64,000 bases of DNA. Origin: Desulfovibrio sp. Fe33. Its GTDB lineage: Bacteria; Desulfobacterota; Desulfovibrionia; Desulfovibrionales; Desulfovibrionaceae. Positions 18,115-27,579 of the stretch are shown piece by piece. The notes under the pieces were generated by a model. The model was not told the origin of the DNA and searched no databases. It saw only the letters and a program-made list of their open reading frames with translations. The stretch lies in the NCBI RefSeq assembly GCF_028532725.1, contig NZ_JAQKGU010000001.1:1-64000 (forward strand), in the 5' to 3' direction. The translations under genes were made by a program, and so were the position numbers. Each line of letters opens with the position of its first letter. Within the stretch, counting starts at the first letter, position 1.

Positions 18115-18876
18115 CTATTCGCTCTCTTTGGAATTGCAGACCAAAAATGGGCAAAACTCCAACGCCTGGCGGCTCAACCCGGAGTTTCGCCCCGTTCCCT
18201 CATGCAGTATCAGCGGTGGTTCGACATGCAGTCCGGGCGAGGCCGCCTTGACCGCCTCCACAAGCGCAATGCGAGGCTCCTGGTCCACCTTGCCGTGCAC
18301 CAGCCTCAAGCGCTTCGGGGTCAATCCGGCCTCGGCCAGATCGGCCAGGAGCTCGGGCAACCGTTCGGGCAGATGCACAAAGGCGAACCTTCCGCGAGTC
18401 TTGAGGGCCACCGACGCGCACCGGGCGAACCCATAAAAGGAGCCCGCCGCCTCGAACCGGGCCGTTTTCCGCTCCTCCCCGCGACTCTCCCGGCCTTTGC
18501 CGAGCTTGCGGTAGGGCGGATTGGCCACCACGAAATCCACCACCTTGTCCGGCCGCCAATCGGACACGTCACCCTGCTCTATCTCCATTTTTTCAGCAAG
18601 ATGCAGATTGGCCGCGTTTTCCCTGGCCGCTTTTGCGGCAAGCGGATTCAATTCCACTCCGGTGATGGTTGCGCCGGGCTGCCGCAGGAGCACTCCAAGG
18701 CCCACCACGCCGCAGCCGCACCCCAGGTCCAGGCCTGCCTGTCCACGGTTGACGTGGGCGAAGCAGGCCAGCAGCAGCGAATCCATGGAAAAGCGATAGC
18801 CCCCTTCAGGCTGGACCAGGCCGCGCGGAAAATACTCGCGCCGCTCAAGAATGGCGTTGGCGTCCGAAGCGGTCAT
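18115..18876 (-). CDS. tRNA1(Val) A37 N6-methyltransferase-like protein (TrmN6/YfiC family)
   Basis: A 253-residue SAM-dependent methyltransferase. Motif I is GLDLGCGCGVVGLG and motif IV is VVANPPYRKLG, the N-x-P-P-Y of amino-methyltransferases acting on adenine. The N-terminus (REYFPRGLVQPEGGYRFSMDSLLLA) is typical of the YfiC/TrmN6 branch that modifies tRNA A37. The ATG at 18876 overlaps the murJ stop by four bases (ATGA), which fixes the start against a longer frame lacking family similarity. The substrate is inferred from family. Confidence 0.88.
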   Translation of the reverse strand: MTASDANAILERREYFPRGLVQPEGGYRFSMDSLLLACFAHVNRGQAGLDLGCGCGVVGLGVLLRQPGATITGVELNPLAAKAARENAANLHLAEKMEIEQGDVSDWRPDKVVDFVVANPPYRKLGKGRESRGEERKTARFEAAGSFYGFARCASVALKTRGRFAFVHLPERLPELLADLAEAGLTPKRLRLVHGKVDQEPRIALVEAVKAASPGLHVEPPLILHEGTGRNSGLSRQALEFCPFLVCNSKESE

Positions 18877-20426
18877 TTGCTCCCCGCCAGCTTGCGCCGC
18901 AGCCGCGACCGGAACATGTCCGCGAACAGGCGGGCCTCCTTCAGCCCCAGGGCCAACGCCAGAAACATGTAGACCGCGACCCAGGCCGGAATGAGCAGAA
19001 CCCACCACGGCTGCCAGCCCGCGCTGTAATACGCGCCCCCGCCGATCAGGGCCGAAACAAGAAAGATGCGCGCGGCCGTCCACAGGGGCAGGAGGGAAGC
19101 GCCGCGCCTGCGGACGAGCAGGACGTAGAGCAGGACGAAATTGAGCAGCGAGGACGCGCTCACGGCAAGGGCCAGCCCCACATGGGCAAAAGGCTGCATG
19201 AGCGCCACGCCCAGTCCGACGTTGGCCGCGAGGCAGAGCACCGCGATCTTGACCGGGGTGCGCGTATCCTCCAGGGCGTAGAACCCGGCCACCAGGGGGC
19301 GCGACAAGGCAATGAACGGCAGCCCCACGGAGTAGGCCACCAGCGCGTGCGCCGTGGCCGTCACGGCCTCGGCGGAGAAGGCTCCGCGCTCGAAGAGCAG
19401 GCCGATGACCGGAGATGCCAGCCCTATGAGTCCGGCGGCGGCGGGCAGGCTGATGAACAGCGTCAGCCCGAGAGAGGCGGACATGGCCTCGTCGAACTCA
19501 CCCATCTCGCCCCTGGCGGCCAGCCTCGACAGGGACGGCAGGGCCGCCGTGCTGATGGCAATGCCGAACACCCCCAGCGGGAACTGGACCAGCCGGTCGG
19601 CGTAATACAGATAGGACACCGAACCCACGGGCAGGAACGAGGCCAAAAGGGTGCCGAGCAGAATGTTCAACTGGTATACGGCCGCGCCGAACACCGTGGG
19701 GAGCATGAGCATACCCATGCGCGCCACCCCCCGGTTGCGCCAGGACCACGGCCCGCGCCAGGAGAAGCCGGTCCGCGAGAGAAACGGCTGCTGAAGCAGC
19801 CATTGCGCCGCCCCGCCGACGAGCACGCCGTAAGCCATGCAATAGGCCACGTTCAACCCGGCCAGATAGCCGAACAGGGCCGCGCCGATCAGGGCCAGGT
19901 TCAGGGCCACCGGGGCGAGGGCCGGGGCAAGGAAATGATTGCGGGAGTTGAGGATGCCCATGCACAGAGCCACCCCGCAGATGAGCACAACGTAGGGGAA
20001 ACAAATGCGCACCAGATCCACGGTGACGGCGAACTGCTCGTAATTGCTCAGGAATCCCGGGGCAATGGCCATGGTCAGAGGACGGGCCAGCAGTTCAACC
20101 ACCACGGTGATGCCGACGAGGATCACGGCCAGCCAGATCGCGGCGGACCGCGCCATGGCCTGGGCGGCCTCCTCCCCCTCCTCCTCCAAAAGCCGCGAGT
20201 GGATGGGGATGAAGGCCATGGTCAGCGACCCCTCGCCGAAAAGCCGCCGCAGCAGATTCGGGATGCGAAAGGCCACGAAAAAGGCGTCGGCGAACAACCC
20301 CGCGCCCAGAGCAAAGGCCACGATAATGTCCCTGACAAACCCCAGGATACGCGAAACCAGGGTTGCGCCCGCCACCACCGCCGCGTTCCGGGCTATGCGC
20401 CTGCCGTGATCGCTCACTTGGTCCAC
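18873..20426 (-). CDS. murJ: Lipid II flippase MurJ
   Basis: A 517-residue MATE-like integral membrane protein with about 13-14 predicted helices. The N-terminus [32 protein letters not shown] and the following [26 protein letters not shown] contain the conserved Arg residues of the MurJ cavity. It flips the peptidoglycan precursor lipid II across the inner membrane. It heads a probable operon with the tRNA methyltransferase, C_GCAxxG protein and split SMC-nuclease genes, linked by a 4-base overlap. Length is normal. Confidence 0.95.
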   Translation of the reverse strand: MDQVSDHGRRIARNAAVVAGATLVSRILGFVRDIIVAFALGAGLFADAFFVAFRIPNLLRRLFGEGSLTMAFIPIHSRLLEEEGEEAAQAMARSAAIWLAVILVGITVVVELLARPLTMAIAPGFLSNYEQFAVTVDLVRICFPYVVLICGVALCMGILNSRNHFLAPALAPVALNLALIGAALFGYLAGLNVAYCMAYGVLVGGAAQWLLQQPFLSRTGFSWRGPWSWRNRGVARMGMLMLPTVFGAAVYQLNILLGTLLASFLPVGSVSYLYYADRLVQFPLGVFGIAISTAALPSLSRLAARGEMGEFDEAMSASLGLTLFISLPAAAGLIGLASPVIGLLFERGAFSAEAVTATAHALVAYSVGLPFIALSRPLVAGFYALEDTRTPVKIAVLCLAANVGLGVALMQPFAHVGLALAVSASSLLNFVLLYVLLVRRRGASLLPLWTAARIFLVSALIGGGAYYSAGWQPWWVLLIPAWVAVYMFLALALGLKEARLFADMFRSRLRRKLAGSK

Positions 20427-20593
20427 CGTCCCGTATCGCTTTGCCGCTGTTCGTTTTTTTGCACAGGGTAATCTCTAGAAAAATTTTAGAAAACGATGGT
20501 TCTCGCCAAGATTGCGAACACGGTTATCCACAACTGTTCCCGCATCGCCGCGGGCGGCCCGCCTCTCCGTACACTGTGCGGACGGCGTCGGAC

Positions 20594-21412
20594 TCACCGC
20601 CGCCGCTGGCAGGAAGGGCAAAAGGTGGACGTTCGGCCCGCCACGGTCACGGCCCGCAACGTTTCGCCGCACCGTTTGCACGGCTTGCCCTTGCGCCCAT
20701 AGACGTTGAAGCTGTTCTGGAACGCCCCGGCATCGCCATGCGCGTTCACATAGTCCGAAATGGAACTGCCGTTTTCCGCGATGGCCTGCCTGAGCACGGC
20801 CTGCAACTCGGTAAACAGCCGCACCGCCCCGGCGCGCCCCACCCGGCTGCCCCGGGTTTCGGGATGGATCCCCGCGCGAAACAGGGACTCGTCGGCATAG
20901 ATATTTCCGACACCGGCCACGACCGACTGATTCAGCAACAACGCCTTGATGGCGCAATTCCTTTTCACCACCCGTTCGGCCAGGACCTCGGGCGCGGTCT
21001 CAAGCGGCTCAGGCCCGACCTTCAGCAGGAAATCCCACCGCTCCAGCTCGCCCGCCGGGAAACAGCGCACGTAACCGAACTTGCGGATGTCCGCGAAGGA
21101 CAAAAGCGACCCGTCGCTCAAAAAGAACAGAATCCGGTCGTGCTTCTCCACGCCGCGTCTCGGTCCGTGCACGACCCGGCCGGTCATCTTCAAATGAAAG
21201 GCCAGGGTCGAACCGTCGTCCAAATCGGCCAGCAAAACCTTGGCCCGACGCCGCACACGCTCGATCACACGGCCCAACACCTTGGGCGCCAGCGTCTCGG
21301 CCGGCTCGCTCAAGCGCGTCAGGCCGGGCACCTCCACGGACTCGATCCTCAGACCGGCGACATCGGCGTTCAAGCCGCGCGCAATCACTTCCACTTCAGG
21401 CAATTCCGGCAT
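20594..21412 (-). CDS. mutM: Formamidopyrimidine-DNA glycosylase
   Basis: A 272-residue Fpg/MutM. It starts with MPELPEVE, where the processed Pro2 and Glu3 are the catalytic nucleophile and acid. The helix-two-turn-helix near VAGVGNIYADESLFRAGIHP is intact, and the C-terminal zinc finger has four Cys (CKRCGE and CPSC). It removes 8-oxoguanine and formamidopyrimidines and nicks the abasic site. A longer upstream frame is rejected because the N-terminal Pro must be residue 2. It is about 165 bases upstream of murJ on the same strand. Confidence 0.96.
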   Translation of the reverse strand: MPELPEVEVIARGLNADVAGLRIESVEVPGLTRLSEPAETLAPKVLGRVIERVRRRAKVLLADLDDGSTLAFHLKMTGRVVHGPRRGVEKHDRILFFLSDGSLLSFADIRKFGYVRCFPAGELERWDFLLKVGPEPLETAPEVLAERVVKRNCAIKALLLNQSVVAGVGNIYADESLFRAGIHPETRGSRVGRAGAVRLFTELQAVLRQAIAENGSSISDYVNAHGDAGAFQNSFNVYGRKGKPCKRCGETLRAVTVAGRTSTFCPSCQRRR

Positions 21413-21594
21413 GGTTTGGTGAGTACCCGAAATCCGTCCGGGTGAAAAGCGTCCGCCGCGCCGGCGATGCGGCGGAAGGACCTCGACGGATAGGCCGGGG
21501 CGCACCCCGGACCCAGCCAGAGAACTATGAAAAGGGGGCTATTCGTTTAACTCCTTGAGGAGGAAAATCAGGTGTTGAAGGCCGCTTCGCGGCA

Positions 21595-21680
21595 ATAGTC
21601 GGATGATTTCGCCTCCGGCGGGCAAGGGCTCGCACCCTTGCATCCCTTGTAAGCGTCTTCGGCGAAGGGATTTTTTTATG
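21595..21680. repeat. Intergenic palindromic repeat, copy B (variant)
   Basis: Upstream of mutM and downstream of the DUF6125-like gene. It holds TCGCCTCCGGCGGGCAAGGG, a CAAGGG/CCCTTG stem (21625-21642 region) and an ATCCCTT/AAGGGAT stem followed by seven T residues. The CCTCCGGCGG module also occurs in the repeats at 55.7 and 57.7 kb. The T-run hairpin could terminate plus-strand transcription. Confidence 0.5.
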
Positions 21681-21697
21681 CGGCCGGTTGTCGGCGT

Positions 21698-22411
21698 CTA
21701 TTCTTCGGCCAAGGTGAAGCGCCAGGCGCAGGCCCATTCTTCGGGATGGGGATCGGGCGGGCACCCGATGCAGTCACAACGCAGGCGGGGATCGATCTCC
21801 CGCGCAAAGGCGGTATATTCGGCGATTCCGCCGGACTTGCAGGGGTAATCGTCGAGGCCGCGCCGTTTGCGCGCGGTCTGCACCCGGCATTCGTTCATGC
21901 GGAAAGTCAGGGTAGTCTCGGTTTCATCGATGAACTCCCACTTGTTGAGGCGGCCATACATGCGTGCGGCGAGCCCGGCCTTGAGCGCGGAAATGCCGCC
22001 GCGCCCGGGGAGATGAAGGATGGCTTTGGCGCGGCGGGCCTCCAGGGGCGCGAACCGGGTCCAACAGGTGTCGTTGACCCGTTTTGCCGCATCCATCCCC
22101 GCCAGCCGTTCCACGGACTGGAACCAGACCCCGTCCACAGCCAGCCAGCCCGTGCGCAGGGCCTGCGCCGCCCGATCCAGCATAGCAGGGTCCATCCCGG
22201 CCAGCAGTCCGTCCGACTCCCGCCCCAGGGCGCGTTCGAGCTTGCCCTTCAGGACCGCCCGGAGGCGGTCTCCGGCCTCGGCTTCGGCGTCCAGGGCAGC
22301 CTCCAGCCCGAGCTGGTGCACGCTTTCGGCCAGCCACAGCCCATAGTGCGCCGCCAACTGCCGGATGATTTCCGCCAGAGCCTCGACCTTGTCCGCATTC
22401 GTCTCGTTCAC
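21698..22411 (-). CDS. Conserved cysteine-rich protein, DUF6125-like
   Basis: A 237-residue cytoplasmic protein without signal peptide. The N-terminal half is helical (ALAEIIRQLAAHYGLWLAES). The C-terminal part contains the Cys motif RCDCIGCPPDPHP plus upstream Cys residues (ECRVQTAR, YPCKSGG), which suggests a metal site. It resembles uncharacterised proteins annotated DUF6125 in Desulfovibrio relatives; I recall this from memory and it is not certain. The GTG at 22411 is preceded by GGGAGG at a good distance, so it is preferred to the longer frame. Function unknown. Confidence 0.65.
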   Translation of the reverse strand: MNETNADKVEALAEIIRQLAAHYGLWLAESVHQLGLEAALDAEAEAGDRLRAVLKGKLERALGRESDGLLAGMDPAMLDRAAQALRTGWLAVDGVWFQSVERLAGMDAAKRVNDTCWTRFAPLEARRAKAILHLPGRGGISALKAGLAARMYGRLNKWEFIDETETTLTFRMNECRVQTARKRRGLDDYPCKSGGIAEYTAFAREIDPRLRCDCIGCPPDPHPEEWACAWRFTLAEE

Positions 22412-22474
22412 GACAGCCTCCCGATTTGCCTCAGCACTACACGGTAACGGCCCCATGAGGCAAGGGACGCGGGG

Positions 22475-22951
22475 CTAGAGGCAGAAGGCTTCGAGAAAAG
22501 CGGTCTCATCGGCCGGGGACGCGCTTACCCACCAGACAAGATCGCCCGAGTACCAGATGAGATGCACCTGCCCCATGCCGGTGAAACGATAGACGGCCGT
22601 GTCGCCGTGATTGATCCTGCCGGGATTCTGGAAGGGCGATTGCGGATTTTCGAACATTTTGTGAACCATGAGCCCGGTCTGACGGCGCGCCTCGGCTTCG
22701 GAGGAGACCCGCGACACCCAGACCTCGGCGGGCCGCTCGTCGCCGCGGGCGTAACGCGCGACGCCGCTTGCCTCGGCTTCGAGAGCCTTGCCGTGCAGCC
22801 GGTCCACCTCGGCCTGCGCATCTTGGCCTGTGGCCAACTGCACGCGAGGCATGTCGCCCACGGCGTCGGGGAACAGCCCGGACAAGTCCCCGGCCAGGGC
22901 GGGAGCGGCCAAAAGGAACAGACAGAACAGTGCGGGAAGAATACGGCGCAT
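22475..22951 (-). CDS. Secreted hypothetical protein
   Basis: A 158-residue protein with a clear signal peptide (MRRILPALFCLFLLAAPALA). The mature part has no Cys pairs or known motif; it ends in an aromatic-rich strand region (LIWYSGDLVWWVSAS). The start codon immediately follows the stop of the ChaN-like gene, so the two are translationally coupled and likely work together in the envelope. No function can be named. Confidence 0.7.
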   Translation of the reverse strand: MRRILPALFCLFLLAAPALAGDLSGLFPDAVGDMPRVQLATGQDAQAEVDRLHGKALEAEASGVARYARGDERPAEVWVSRVSSEAEARRQTGLMVHKMFENPQSPFQNPGRINHGDTAVYRFTGMGQVHLIWYSGDLVWWVSASPADETAFLEAFCL

Positions 22952-24193
22952 CTACTTCGCCTCCGTTTTCGGGTTCTCGGGAGCGGCCTTGGGCCTGGGC
23001 CCGGACTTGCCGAGCCTGCCCATGTCCACGGCGAACGTCGTGTCGCCGCGCCGGACGTTGAACACCAGCGGCTCGTCCGCGTCATGCGCCTTGGTCCCGG
23101 CCAGGTGCAGGTTGAACAGTCCCTCAAGGACGACGCCCGACGCTTCAATCAGCAGATCGCCGGGCCGCAACCCGGCCCTGTCCGCACGCGAGCCGCGGGC
23201 CACGGATTCCACCAGGATGCCGTCGGGCTGCGCCGCCAGGGTCATGCCCATGCGCGAACGATAGGTGTCGGGCGAATAAAAGAACAGATTTCCGGCCTCG
23301 GAGTCGAATTCGCCGCCGCGCCATGGCATGACGGTCAGGATACGCGCCGCCGGGTCGAACCAGCGAATGCGCTTGGCGATGCCCCAGCCGTACTCCACGT
23401 GCCCGGCCCCGGCCACCACCAGCACGGGCCAGTCGTATTGCCTGCGCAGCCGCACCGCTTCGGCGGCCATCTTGGAATCCCAGATGGACTGGACGAGATG
23501 AAACCGCTCGCGCTCCCCGGAGTCGTTCGCGTCCTTGTCCCTGTGCAGGGTCATGACAGCGTCCAGAAAGGCCCGCTGATCCGTGGCGGGCGGCACGATC
23601 TCCACGGGCAGCAGCCCCTTTTCGGCGTCGGTCAGGCCGTCCAGCCCTTCCTTCGAAATCTTGCGGGTCACGGAGGAAGGCGCGTTCAGCCCGGCCACCG
23701 GCACGCCGTTGCGTTTGGCGATGGCGAAGAGGCCGCGGAACAACCCGAAATCATAACCCCAATTCCCGGACCATTCCAACTCGGCGGGCAGGGCGTCCAG
23801 ATCCACCTGGCCCTTGCTGAAGTCGTCCAGCTCCTGCTGTTTGTCCACGGCCACCATCTCCAGACCGAGGGACAGGCCGTCGCCGTTTCCCGACAGGGCT
23901 TCGAGCAGGGCCTGCTGCACCTTGTGGTCAACGGGGTTGCGGTGCCCCTCGCCGATGAGGATGTAGTCGTACTTTCGGGCCTCGGCAACGACCTCCGCAA
24001 GGGACATCGGAGAGCCCGTGTTGGAAATGAAGTCGCCCTTCTGCGGCAGAAAGGTCACGGAAAGCGGCGGCGTCATCGCGTTCGACGGGGTGCCTGGCGC
24101 GGTCCGCACGCAGGCCCCCAGGGCCAGGAGCAGGCCGGACAGGCAGAGGCACAGGACGCGGGCCGACCTGATTCGTTGGACTTTCTCGATCAT
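22952..24193 (-). CDS. ChaN-family lipoprotein with C-terminal PDZ domain
   Basis: A 413-residue lipoprotein (signal with LLLALGAC lipobox). Residues about 65-300 match the ChaN/cofactor-haem-binding fold: YDYILIGEGHRNPVDHK, the DFGLFRGLF and WDSKMAAE helices, and VLVVAGAGHVEYGWGI. About 315-400 is a PDZ domain (GILVESVARGSRADRAGLRPGD). ChaN homologues bind haem or iron at the outer membrane in Campylobacter; the PDZ suggests protein contact. ATG 24193 has GAGGAGATC directly upstream. It is followed without gap by a secreted protein gene. Confidence 0.85.
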   Translation of the reverse strand: MIEKVQRIRSARVLCLCLSGLLLALGACVRTAPGTPSNAMTPPLSVTFLPQKGDFISNTGSPMSLAEVVAEARKYDYILIGEGHRNPVDHKVQQALLEALSGNGDGLSLGLEMVAVDKQQELDDFSKGQVDLDALPAELEWSGNWGYDFGLFRGLFAIAKRNGVPVAGLNAPSSVTRKISKEGLDGLTDAEKGLLPVEIVPPATDQRAFLDAVMTLHRDKDANDSGERERFHLVQSIWDSKMAAEAVRLRRQYDWPVLVVAGAGHVEYGWGIAKRIRWFDPAARILTVMPWRGGEFDSEAGNLFFYSPDTYRSRMGMTLAAQPDGILVESVARGSRADRAGLRPGDLLIEASGVVLEGLFNLHLAGTKAHDADEPLVFNVRRGDTTFAVDMGRLGKSGPRPKAAPENPKTEAK

Positions 24194-24391
24194 GATCTCC
24201 TCATTGCTTGTCGGATTCGACGCACCGGACGGCCATGGCCGGGTTGATTCCCGTCCGTTCTCCACCGGCCGGGGCGCGGCTTGAGCCGTCCCGCCCCGCG
24301 CTGCGCGGTCATGGATTTCATGACCGCACCTATACGCGCCCCGGGCACGGCAGGCAACCAACTGCAAAAGCCCGCACTTCCCTGCCGTCGG

Positions 24392-25027
24392 CTACAGCAC
24401 GATTCCCACGGCCCGGCAGGGCGACCCTTCGCCGTCCAGGACTTTCAGGGGCAGGCAGCAGAAAATGAAGCTTTCCAAGGGCAAGTCGCCGAGGGCGGCC
24501 AGATTCTCGACGACGGCCAGCCCATGATTGAAGAGTACGTGGTGAGCGGGCAGATCCGTCGAATTCACCGGGTCGGGCGAAGGGGTATCCATGCCCACCC
24601 CCTTGAGGCCGAGCCCACCCAGGAACTTGGCGGCGGTTTCGCTCAGGACCGGATAGTCCCGGTAATAGCATTCGGTATTCCAACGGCTGTCCCAGCCGGT
24701 ACGAAGCAGAGCGAAGTCAATCCCTTCCATGGAAGCCAGGGGTGCGAGGTCCGCCGGACCGATCACCGGGCCGTCAAGCCGGGTCAGGTCCACGACGGCT
24801 CCCCATCCGGTAAAGTTGTCCGGGCCGAGCCAGTCCAAGGTCGGCGCGTCGACAAACAGATGGGCAGGCACGTCCACATGGGTTCCGGCGTGGCTGGGAA
24901 GGGTCAGGGAAGTCTGGGCGAAGCCGTGCTTCTTGATGAAATGGGTGCGCCGCACATTGGGCGACTCGTCTCCGGGGTAGACGGGCATTCCGGTCCGGAT
25001 GGCGTGGCTTAAATCAATTGTCTGCAT
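24392..25027 (-). CDS. Cyclase/kynurenine formamidase-like metal hydrolase
   Basis: A 211-residue protein of the cyclase family, with the metal-binding motif HAGTHVDVPAH at about residues 46-56 and a second set of conserved residues around HHVLFNHG. The family includes bacterial kynurenine formamidase (KynB) and isatin hydrolase, which cleave amide bonds with Zn or Mn. No tryptophan-degradation genes are near, so the substrate is unknown. ATG 25027 follows GGAGGGG. It is 11 bases after the Dus gene and probably co-transcribed. Confidence 0.85.
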   Translation of the reverse strand: MQTIDLSHAIRTGMPVYPGDESPNVRRTHFIKKHGFAQTSLTLPSHAGTHVDVPAHLFVDAPTLDWLGPDNFTGWGAVVDLTRLDGPVIGPADLAPLASMEGIDFALLRTGWDSRWNTECYYRDYPVLSETAAKFLGGLGLKGVGMDTPSPDPVNSTDLPAHHVLFNHGLAVVENLAALGDLPLESFIFCCLPLKVLDGEGSPCRAVGIVL

Positions 25028-25038
25028 GGTCCCCTCCA

Positions 25039-26085
25039 TCAGATGTTGTAGAGACTCAGGTTGGGTTGTTTGGCAAGTTGCAGGCCGGGCCGAATATGCT
25101 CCCGGACCACGGATCGTATTTCATCCATGGACTTGGCCTTGAGGAACCAGGACTGCAACGCGTGGCCGAAAGTGAAATTGGCCGCGAAATAAATGGTGAA
25201 CAGCTTGTAGCGCTTGAGCGCGCGGACCGGGTCGAAATGACGGTCCAGGGCATCGGCCATGCGCATGGCATAGTCGCGGAAAACGGTCTCGGGCTGAGCG
25301 ATGTTCGAGGTCCATTCGGCAAACAGCCACGGCCGGGCGATGGCCATACGGCCGATGGAGACGCCCGCGCAGCCCGTGGTTTCGAGCATGTTCAGGCAGT
25401 CTGCCGAAGTAATCACGTCGCCGTTGCCGAAGACCGGGATGGACACCGCTTCCGCGACGGATTTGATGTGCCCGCGCACGGGACGGCGGGTGCGCTTGTC
25501 CGGGGCCACGCGCGGATGGAAGACCAGGCAGTCCACGCCCGCGTCCTCGAACCGGCGGGCGAGCCGCACGGCGGGTTCGATGTCCGGGGTCCAGCCCGTG
25601 CGGAACTTGACGAACAGGGGAATGGAGATGGCCCTGCGCACGGCCTCGACGACGCGCAGGGCCGCGTCGGGGTCCTTCAGCAGGGCCGCGCCCGCGTTCT
25701 TCTTGACGATGCCGGATACGGAACAGCCCATATTGATGTCGAAGCCAAAGAAGCCGCAGTCCTCCACGCGCCGGGCGGCCGGAACCATCTCCTCCGGCGT
25801 GGCGCCCGCCACCTGGCAGACCAGACGCGGCAGTTCCTCATCGCGCCAGCGGAAGACCGGCGAAATACGCGGGTTCTCGGTGGGCACGCTCTTGGCTCCG
25901 CACATTTCGGTGAACATGAGACCGCATCCGCCGTATCCGTCCAGCACCTCGCGATAGGCCACATGGCCCAGTCCGGCGAGAGGCGCAAGCCAAAGGCGGC
26001 TGGACACGGTTTTGCCGCCGATCTCCAGCGGCCGGTCGAGCCGCCGGGACAAGTCTTTTTCGAGGGTTTCTTCGATCGTGTGCAT
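25039..26085 (-). CDS. tRNA-dihydrouridine synthase family protein
   Basis: A 348-residue FMN-dependent TIM-barrel enzyme. It opens with SSRLWLAPLAGLGHVAYREV, carries the catalytic Cys in DINMGCSVSGIVKKNAGAALL, FVKFRTGW for FMN binding, and VFGNGDVITSADC and GVSIGRMAIARPWLF. These are the Dus landmarks; the usual Pro after the catalytic Cys is Ser here, a mild variant. It reduces uridines in the tRNA D-loop with NADPH. ATG 26085 is preferred to a TTG 12 codons upstream. Which Dus subfamily is not clear. Confidence 0.88.
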   Translation of the reverse strand: MHTIEETLEKDLSRRLDRPLEIGGKTVSSRLWLAPLAGLGHVAYREVLDGYGGCGLMFTEMCGAKSVPTENPRISPVFRWRDEELPRLVCQVAGATPEEMVPAARRVEDCGFFGFDINMGCSVSGIVKKNAGAALLKDPDAALRVVEAVRRAISIPLFVKFRTGWTPDIEPAVRLARRFEDAGVDCLVFHPRVAPDKRTRRPVRGHIKSVAEAVSIPVFGNGDVITSADCLNMLETTGCAGVSIGRMAIARPWLFAEWTSNIAQPETVFRDYAMRMADALDRHFDPVRALKRYKLFTIYFAANFTFGHALQSWFLKAKSMDEIRSVVREHIRPGLQLAKQPNLSLYNI

Positions 26086-26340
26086 CACGCCCGAATCTGC
26101 CTGGATTGGGGACCCTGTCAAGTTGCTTTTTTATACCTCTCGGCTGTTTTTTCCTGACATTCTTCAACAAAACCGGGTGTTGACGAAAACCCGTGCTAGT
26201 TTTGCACATCCGGCCCGGAGGTCCCGCCCCCGGCCCGGGACCGGAGGCGAACGGTTCGCCCCGCGGCCCGCGGACACCCGACGGCGGACGCAGCCCGGAC
26301 ACCCGGCCTGTTCAACCTAGCAACGGACAAGGAGAAACCA

Positions 26341-27174
26341 ATGTCCACAACTGTCAGCAACGCCTTTGTCACCCAGTACGTCGAGATGGTGCACCAGGCC
26401 TATCAGGCCCAGGGCTCCAAAATGCGCCAGACCGTGCGCCTCCAGACCGACGTGGAAGGATCCAAGTGCGTCTTCCAGAAGGTCGGCAAAGGCGCGGCCG
26501 GAAGAAAGACCCGCCACGGCAACGTGCCGCTCATGAACCTCAACCATTCCAACGTGTCCTGCACCCTGTCCGACTGGTACGCCGCCGAGTACATCGACAA
26601 GCTCGACGAGCTCAAGGACAAGAGCGACGAAAAGCAGGTGGCCGCCAACGCGGGCGCCTGGGCCTTGGGCCGCAAGATCGACGAACTGCTCATCACCAAG
26701 CTGGGCGGCGCGTCCAACGTGGTGGCCCAGGCCTCCTCGGGCCTGACCAAGGACAAGATCCTCCGGGCCTTCGGAACCCTCAACTCCAACGACGTGCCGG
26801 ACGACGGCCACCGCTTCGCCGTGGTCGGCCCGCACCAGTGGAACGAGCTGCTGAACATCCAGGAGTTCAAGTCCAGCGACTACGCGGGCGAACAGTACGC
26901 CTGGCTCAAGGGCACCGAGTCCCGCACCTGGCTGGGCATCACCTGGATGTTCCATACCGGCCTGCCGCTCGACGAAGCGGGAATGCGCAAATGCTACGTC
27001 TACCACCGCAACGCCGCGGGCCTGGCCGAAGGCCAGAAGGTCCAGGCGTTCGTGGACTGGGTGCCGGAAAAGGCCGCCCACCTGGTGGACCACATGCTCT
27101 CGGCCGGAGCCTGCCTCATCGACCCGGACGGCGTGGTCGAAATCCAGTGCGACGACGACGCGGCCATCGAATAG
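26341..27174 (+). CDS. Phage major capsid protein (isolated)
   Basis: A 277-residue protein strongly resembling tailed-phage capsid proteins of about 280 residues found in proteobacterial prophages: N-terminus [20 protein letters not shown], the [16 protein letters not shown] loop, an acidic [15 protein letters not shown] segment and a conserved [14 protein letters not shown] strand. No protease, portal, terminase, tail or integrase gene is nearby; the neighbours are Dus and an MBL hydrolase. GC is high, like the chromosome, so it is not a fresh insertion. AAGGAGA precedes the ATG. It is either a conserved remnant or a domesticated shell protein. Confidence 0.8.
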   Translation: MSTTVSNAFVTQYVEMVHQAYQAQGSKMRQTVRLQTDVEGSKCVFQKVGKGAAGRKTRHGNVPLMNLNHSNVSCTLSDWYAAEYIDKLDELKDKSDEKQVAANAGAWALGRKIDELLITKLGGASNVVAQASSGLTKDKILRAFGTLNSNDVPDDGHRFAVVGPHQWNELLNIQEFKSSDYAGEQYAWLKGTESRTWLGITWMFHTGLPLDEAGMRKCYVYHRNAAGLAEGQKVQAFVDWVPEKAAHLVDHMLSAGACLIDPDGVVEIQCDDDAAIE

Positions 27175-27208
27175 CCCGCAGCCAACCCACAACAAGGAGA
27201 TACCAACC

Positions 27209-27454
27209 ATGGCATACATCAGCGAAGACATGCGGCTCATGGGCGGAGTGCCCGGCCAGCAGTTGTTCATCTACCGTTCCGAGGACGACGCGGCCGAGGT
27301 GGCCGCCTCCGGCTACTTCGACAAGGCGGCGGAGGACTACAACCTGGAGACCGGCGACATCGTCATCGCCTGCACCGGCGCGAACCGGGCCGCGGCCATC
27401 GACCTGATGGTGGCCGCCAACTCGGGCGGCACGGTCACCGTGACCTCCGCGTAG
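27209..27454 (+). CDS. Small phage-associated protein paired with the capsid gene
   Basis: An 81-residue protein ([26 protein letters not shown], ending GGTVTVTSA) 34 bases after the capsid gene with its own AAGGAGAT. It has no signal peptide. The short beta-rich sequence would suit a head-decoration or head-completion protein, but that is inferred only from its position. A terminator follows 48 bases later, making a tight two-gene unit. Confidence 0.7.
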   Translation: MAYISEDMRLMGGVPGQQLFIYRSEDDAAEVAASGYFDKAAEDYNLETGDIVIACTGANRAAAIDLMVAANSGGTVTVTSA

Positions 27455-27502
27455 CCGAAATCAGGCAGCGCGAAACATCCAGGGGGCATCCCCCGCAGAC
27501 AC

Positions 27503-27526
27503 GGGCCTCCTTCGGGAGGCCCTTTT
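27503..27526 (+). terminator. Terminator of the capsid gene pair
   Basis: A perfect 8-bp stem (GGGCCTCC/GGAGGCCC) with a TTCG tetraloop, followed by TTTT. It lies 48 bases after the small gene and shows the pair is an independent transcription unit. Confidence 0.92.
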
Positions 27527-27579
27527 CGGTTTCGGAAGCAGCCCTTCTGAACAGGCTGAAGAGTAAGGGGAATCCGGCC

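Noticed and set aside
26180-26208. TTGACG followed 17 bases later by TGCACA, as a promoter for the capsid gene.
   Set aside because: The -10 box matches only two of six positions. The extended -10-like TGCTAGTTT nearby has the wrong spacing, so no promoter is called.
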